This document shows positions 62,998 to 64,000 of a stretch of 64,000 nt of DNA, one piece after another (position 1 is the first letter of the stretch; every line of letters begins with the position of its first letter). Location: contig CM070719.1 of assembly GCA_036346275.1 (NCBI GenBank), forward strand, positions 31,390,093 through 31,454,092, written 5' to 3'. The translations under genes were made by a program, and so were the position numbers. The notes beneath the pieces were generated by a model. The model was not told the origin of the DNA. It did no database searches and was given only the letters and a program-made list of their open reading frames with translations. The DNA is from Otatea glauca. Taxonomy: Eukaryota; Streptophyta; Magnoliopsida; Poales; Poaceae.

Positions 62998-64000
62998 TAT
63001 GTGTACCCCAAGCTTGCATGGATAAGTACCATAAAATATGTGGGGATTTTTGAGTCACAATCCTGGTTGTCTAGTGTCCAATATAAAGAGGAATCAATTC
63101 AAACTCTTGCTTTTAGAAAGGACATCAATTCAAATCACAAAAGTCACTTTCAGAAAAGCAAAAGCAGAATTTCCAGAACTTGCCCTCAATTTGCACAGGA
63201 GGTTGGTGGGTTTCTGCAGCTCAAAAAATTCTTAGAATTTTTCTCCCTAAGAGTATCAGAGTTGTGAAGGACTCCACCAAATTTCTCCTCAAAAAGCCTT
63301 ACACAAAAAATAGGAAAAATCTAAGAACACAGTATGCTCAAGAACTTCGAGCAGAAAGTTTGGGGCTCGGTTTTCACCTCATGGCGCCCAAAAGGTGCAA
63401 CAAGTGAACTCCAAAATTTTTCTGCAGGTGTATATCAGAGTCCCGCACCTCCTCCAGGAAGAATCACTCAAAAAGGATATTTCTATAATTTTACAAAAAT
63501 CAAACACTGACTGCTGCGCGAAGAACAAGTTCTGAACAAAGTTGGAACTTGAAAGAAAAGATGTTCTCTACTCAATCCAAGAGTGCAAAAGAGATGTAAA
63601 ACCATATGAACACACTCAAAACATCCAAGATCAGCAGCATTTAGAAGGAGGGGAGGCAAATCCAAATTACTTGAAAGTAAATTGCGGGAATGTAATTGCG
63701 GGAAAGTAAATGCTGAATTTAAATTGCGTAAAGTAAAGACATAATGTAAATGCGCAAAATAAATTCAGAGGTGGATGGATAAAACTTTCATTTCTGGAAG
63801 GGGAGGTTACAAAGCCTCACATTCATGTGGGCAAAGCTCAAATGAGCATCAAAAACCTCAACACCTTCAAGGGAAGGAGGCTACCCTCCACCCCTATTTA
63901 TACTACTCTTGGGCCACCTACCACCCTTGGATGAGTCCTCAACCCTAGAGCACTCATCTAAGGGCTAGGATTAACCCACACACACAGCCATGCAAGGGCT
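62998..64000 (-). mobile_element. Second copy of the minus-strand copia LTR
   Basis: From ATGTGTACCCCAAGC onward the sequence runs parallel to 7952-8970, differing by scattered substitutions and small indels. About 125 bases of LTR end, present at 7826-7951, are missing here. It has the same minus orientation, with a TATA box at 63896-63902. It continues past the window, so whether an element is attached on the right is unknown. Confidence 0.85.
63896..63902 (-). promoter_or_regulatory. TATA box of the second copia LTR
   Basis: Minus-strand TATAAATAGGGG, the same position and context as at 8851-8857. Confidence 0.6.

Overview
The window looks like nuclear DNA of a grass (Poaceae), made almost entirely of transposable elements; I found no convincing host gene, tRNA or rRNA. 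The grass call rests on element types seen here: an Angela/BARE1-like LTR opening with the ATATGCCCTAGAGGC signature, a CACTA end with CATCACAATCGGTTCT-type subterminal repeats, Tekay-like chromoviruses with ~3.1 kb LTRs, a Tat/Athila-like Ty3 element and SIRE/Maximus-like Ty1/copia elements. The species cannot be named from the sequence alone.

Layout, left to right. 1-3159: the 3' part of a large plus-strand copia-type LTR, full of small hairpins that share the loop TGTGT. 3160-9454: a minus-strand SIRE/Maximus-like copia element (broken pol, gag, PBS and 5' LTR) cut by that LTR. 9455-13845: a related, more decayed plus-strand copia gag-pol fragment, making a head-to-head inverted pair. 13846-15724: unassigned transposon-like DNA with five 29-bp tandem units, ending in a CACTA terminus. 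15805-22069: two abutting gypsy LTR fragments of opposite orientation, the second carrying an Angela/BARE-like solo LTR (18667-20199). 22070-45540: a minus-strand Tekay-like chromovirus whose 3' LTR was hit twice, by a non-autonomous element now in the form LTR-internal-LTR-internal-LTR (22975-28119, TSD AACCT) and by a complete plus-strand Tekay-like element (29270-41176, TSD ACGTC). 45541-55853: a plus-strand Tat-like element interrupted by a complete gag-protease-only LTR element (48583-53451, TSD AAAGG). 55854-60120: another Tekay-type LTR with PBS and an ORF0-like leader gene. 60121-62997: a further Tekay-type LTR. 62998-64000: a second copy of the minus-strand copia LTR.

As a system this is a nested parasite community rather than a set of cooperating genes. 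Autonomous-type elements (copia, Tekay, Tat) all carry broken polyproteins. Two structurally complete elements, the triple-LTR one and the gag-protease one, lack polymerase and integrase and would have needed enzymes supplied by other elements. The observations I rate highest are the covarying TGTGT hairpin series (361-2574), the triple-LTR tandem with one TSD pair, the gag-protease-only element broken by a single nonsense codon, and the uncharacterised ORF0 seen in two Tekay-type leaders. All boundaries were set by eye; those with matching TSDs are firm to the base and the rest are approximate.
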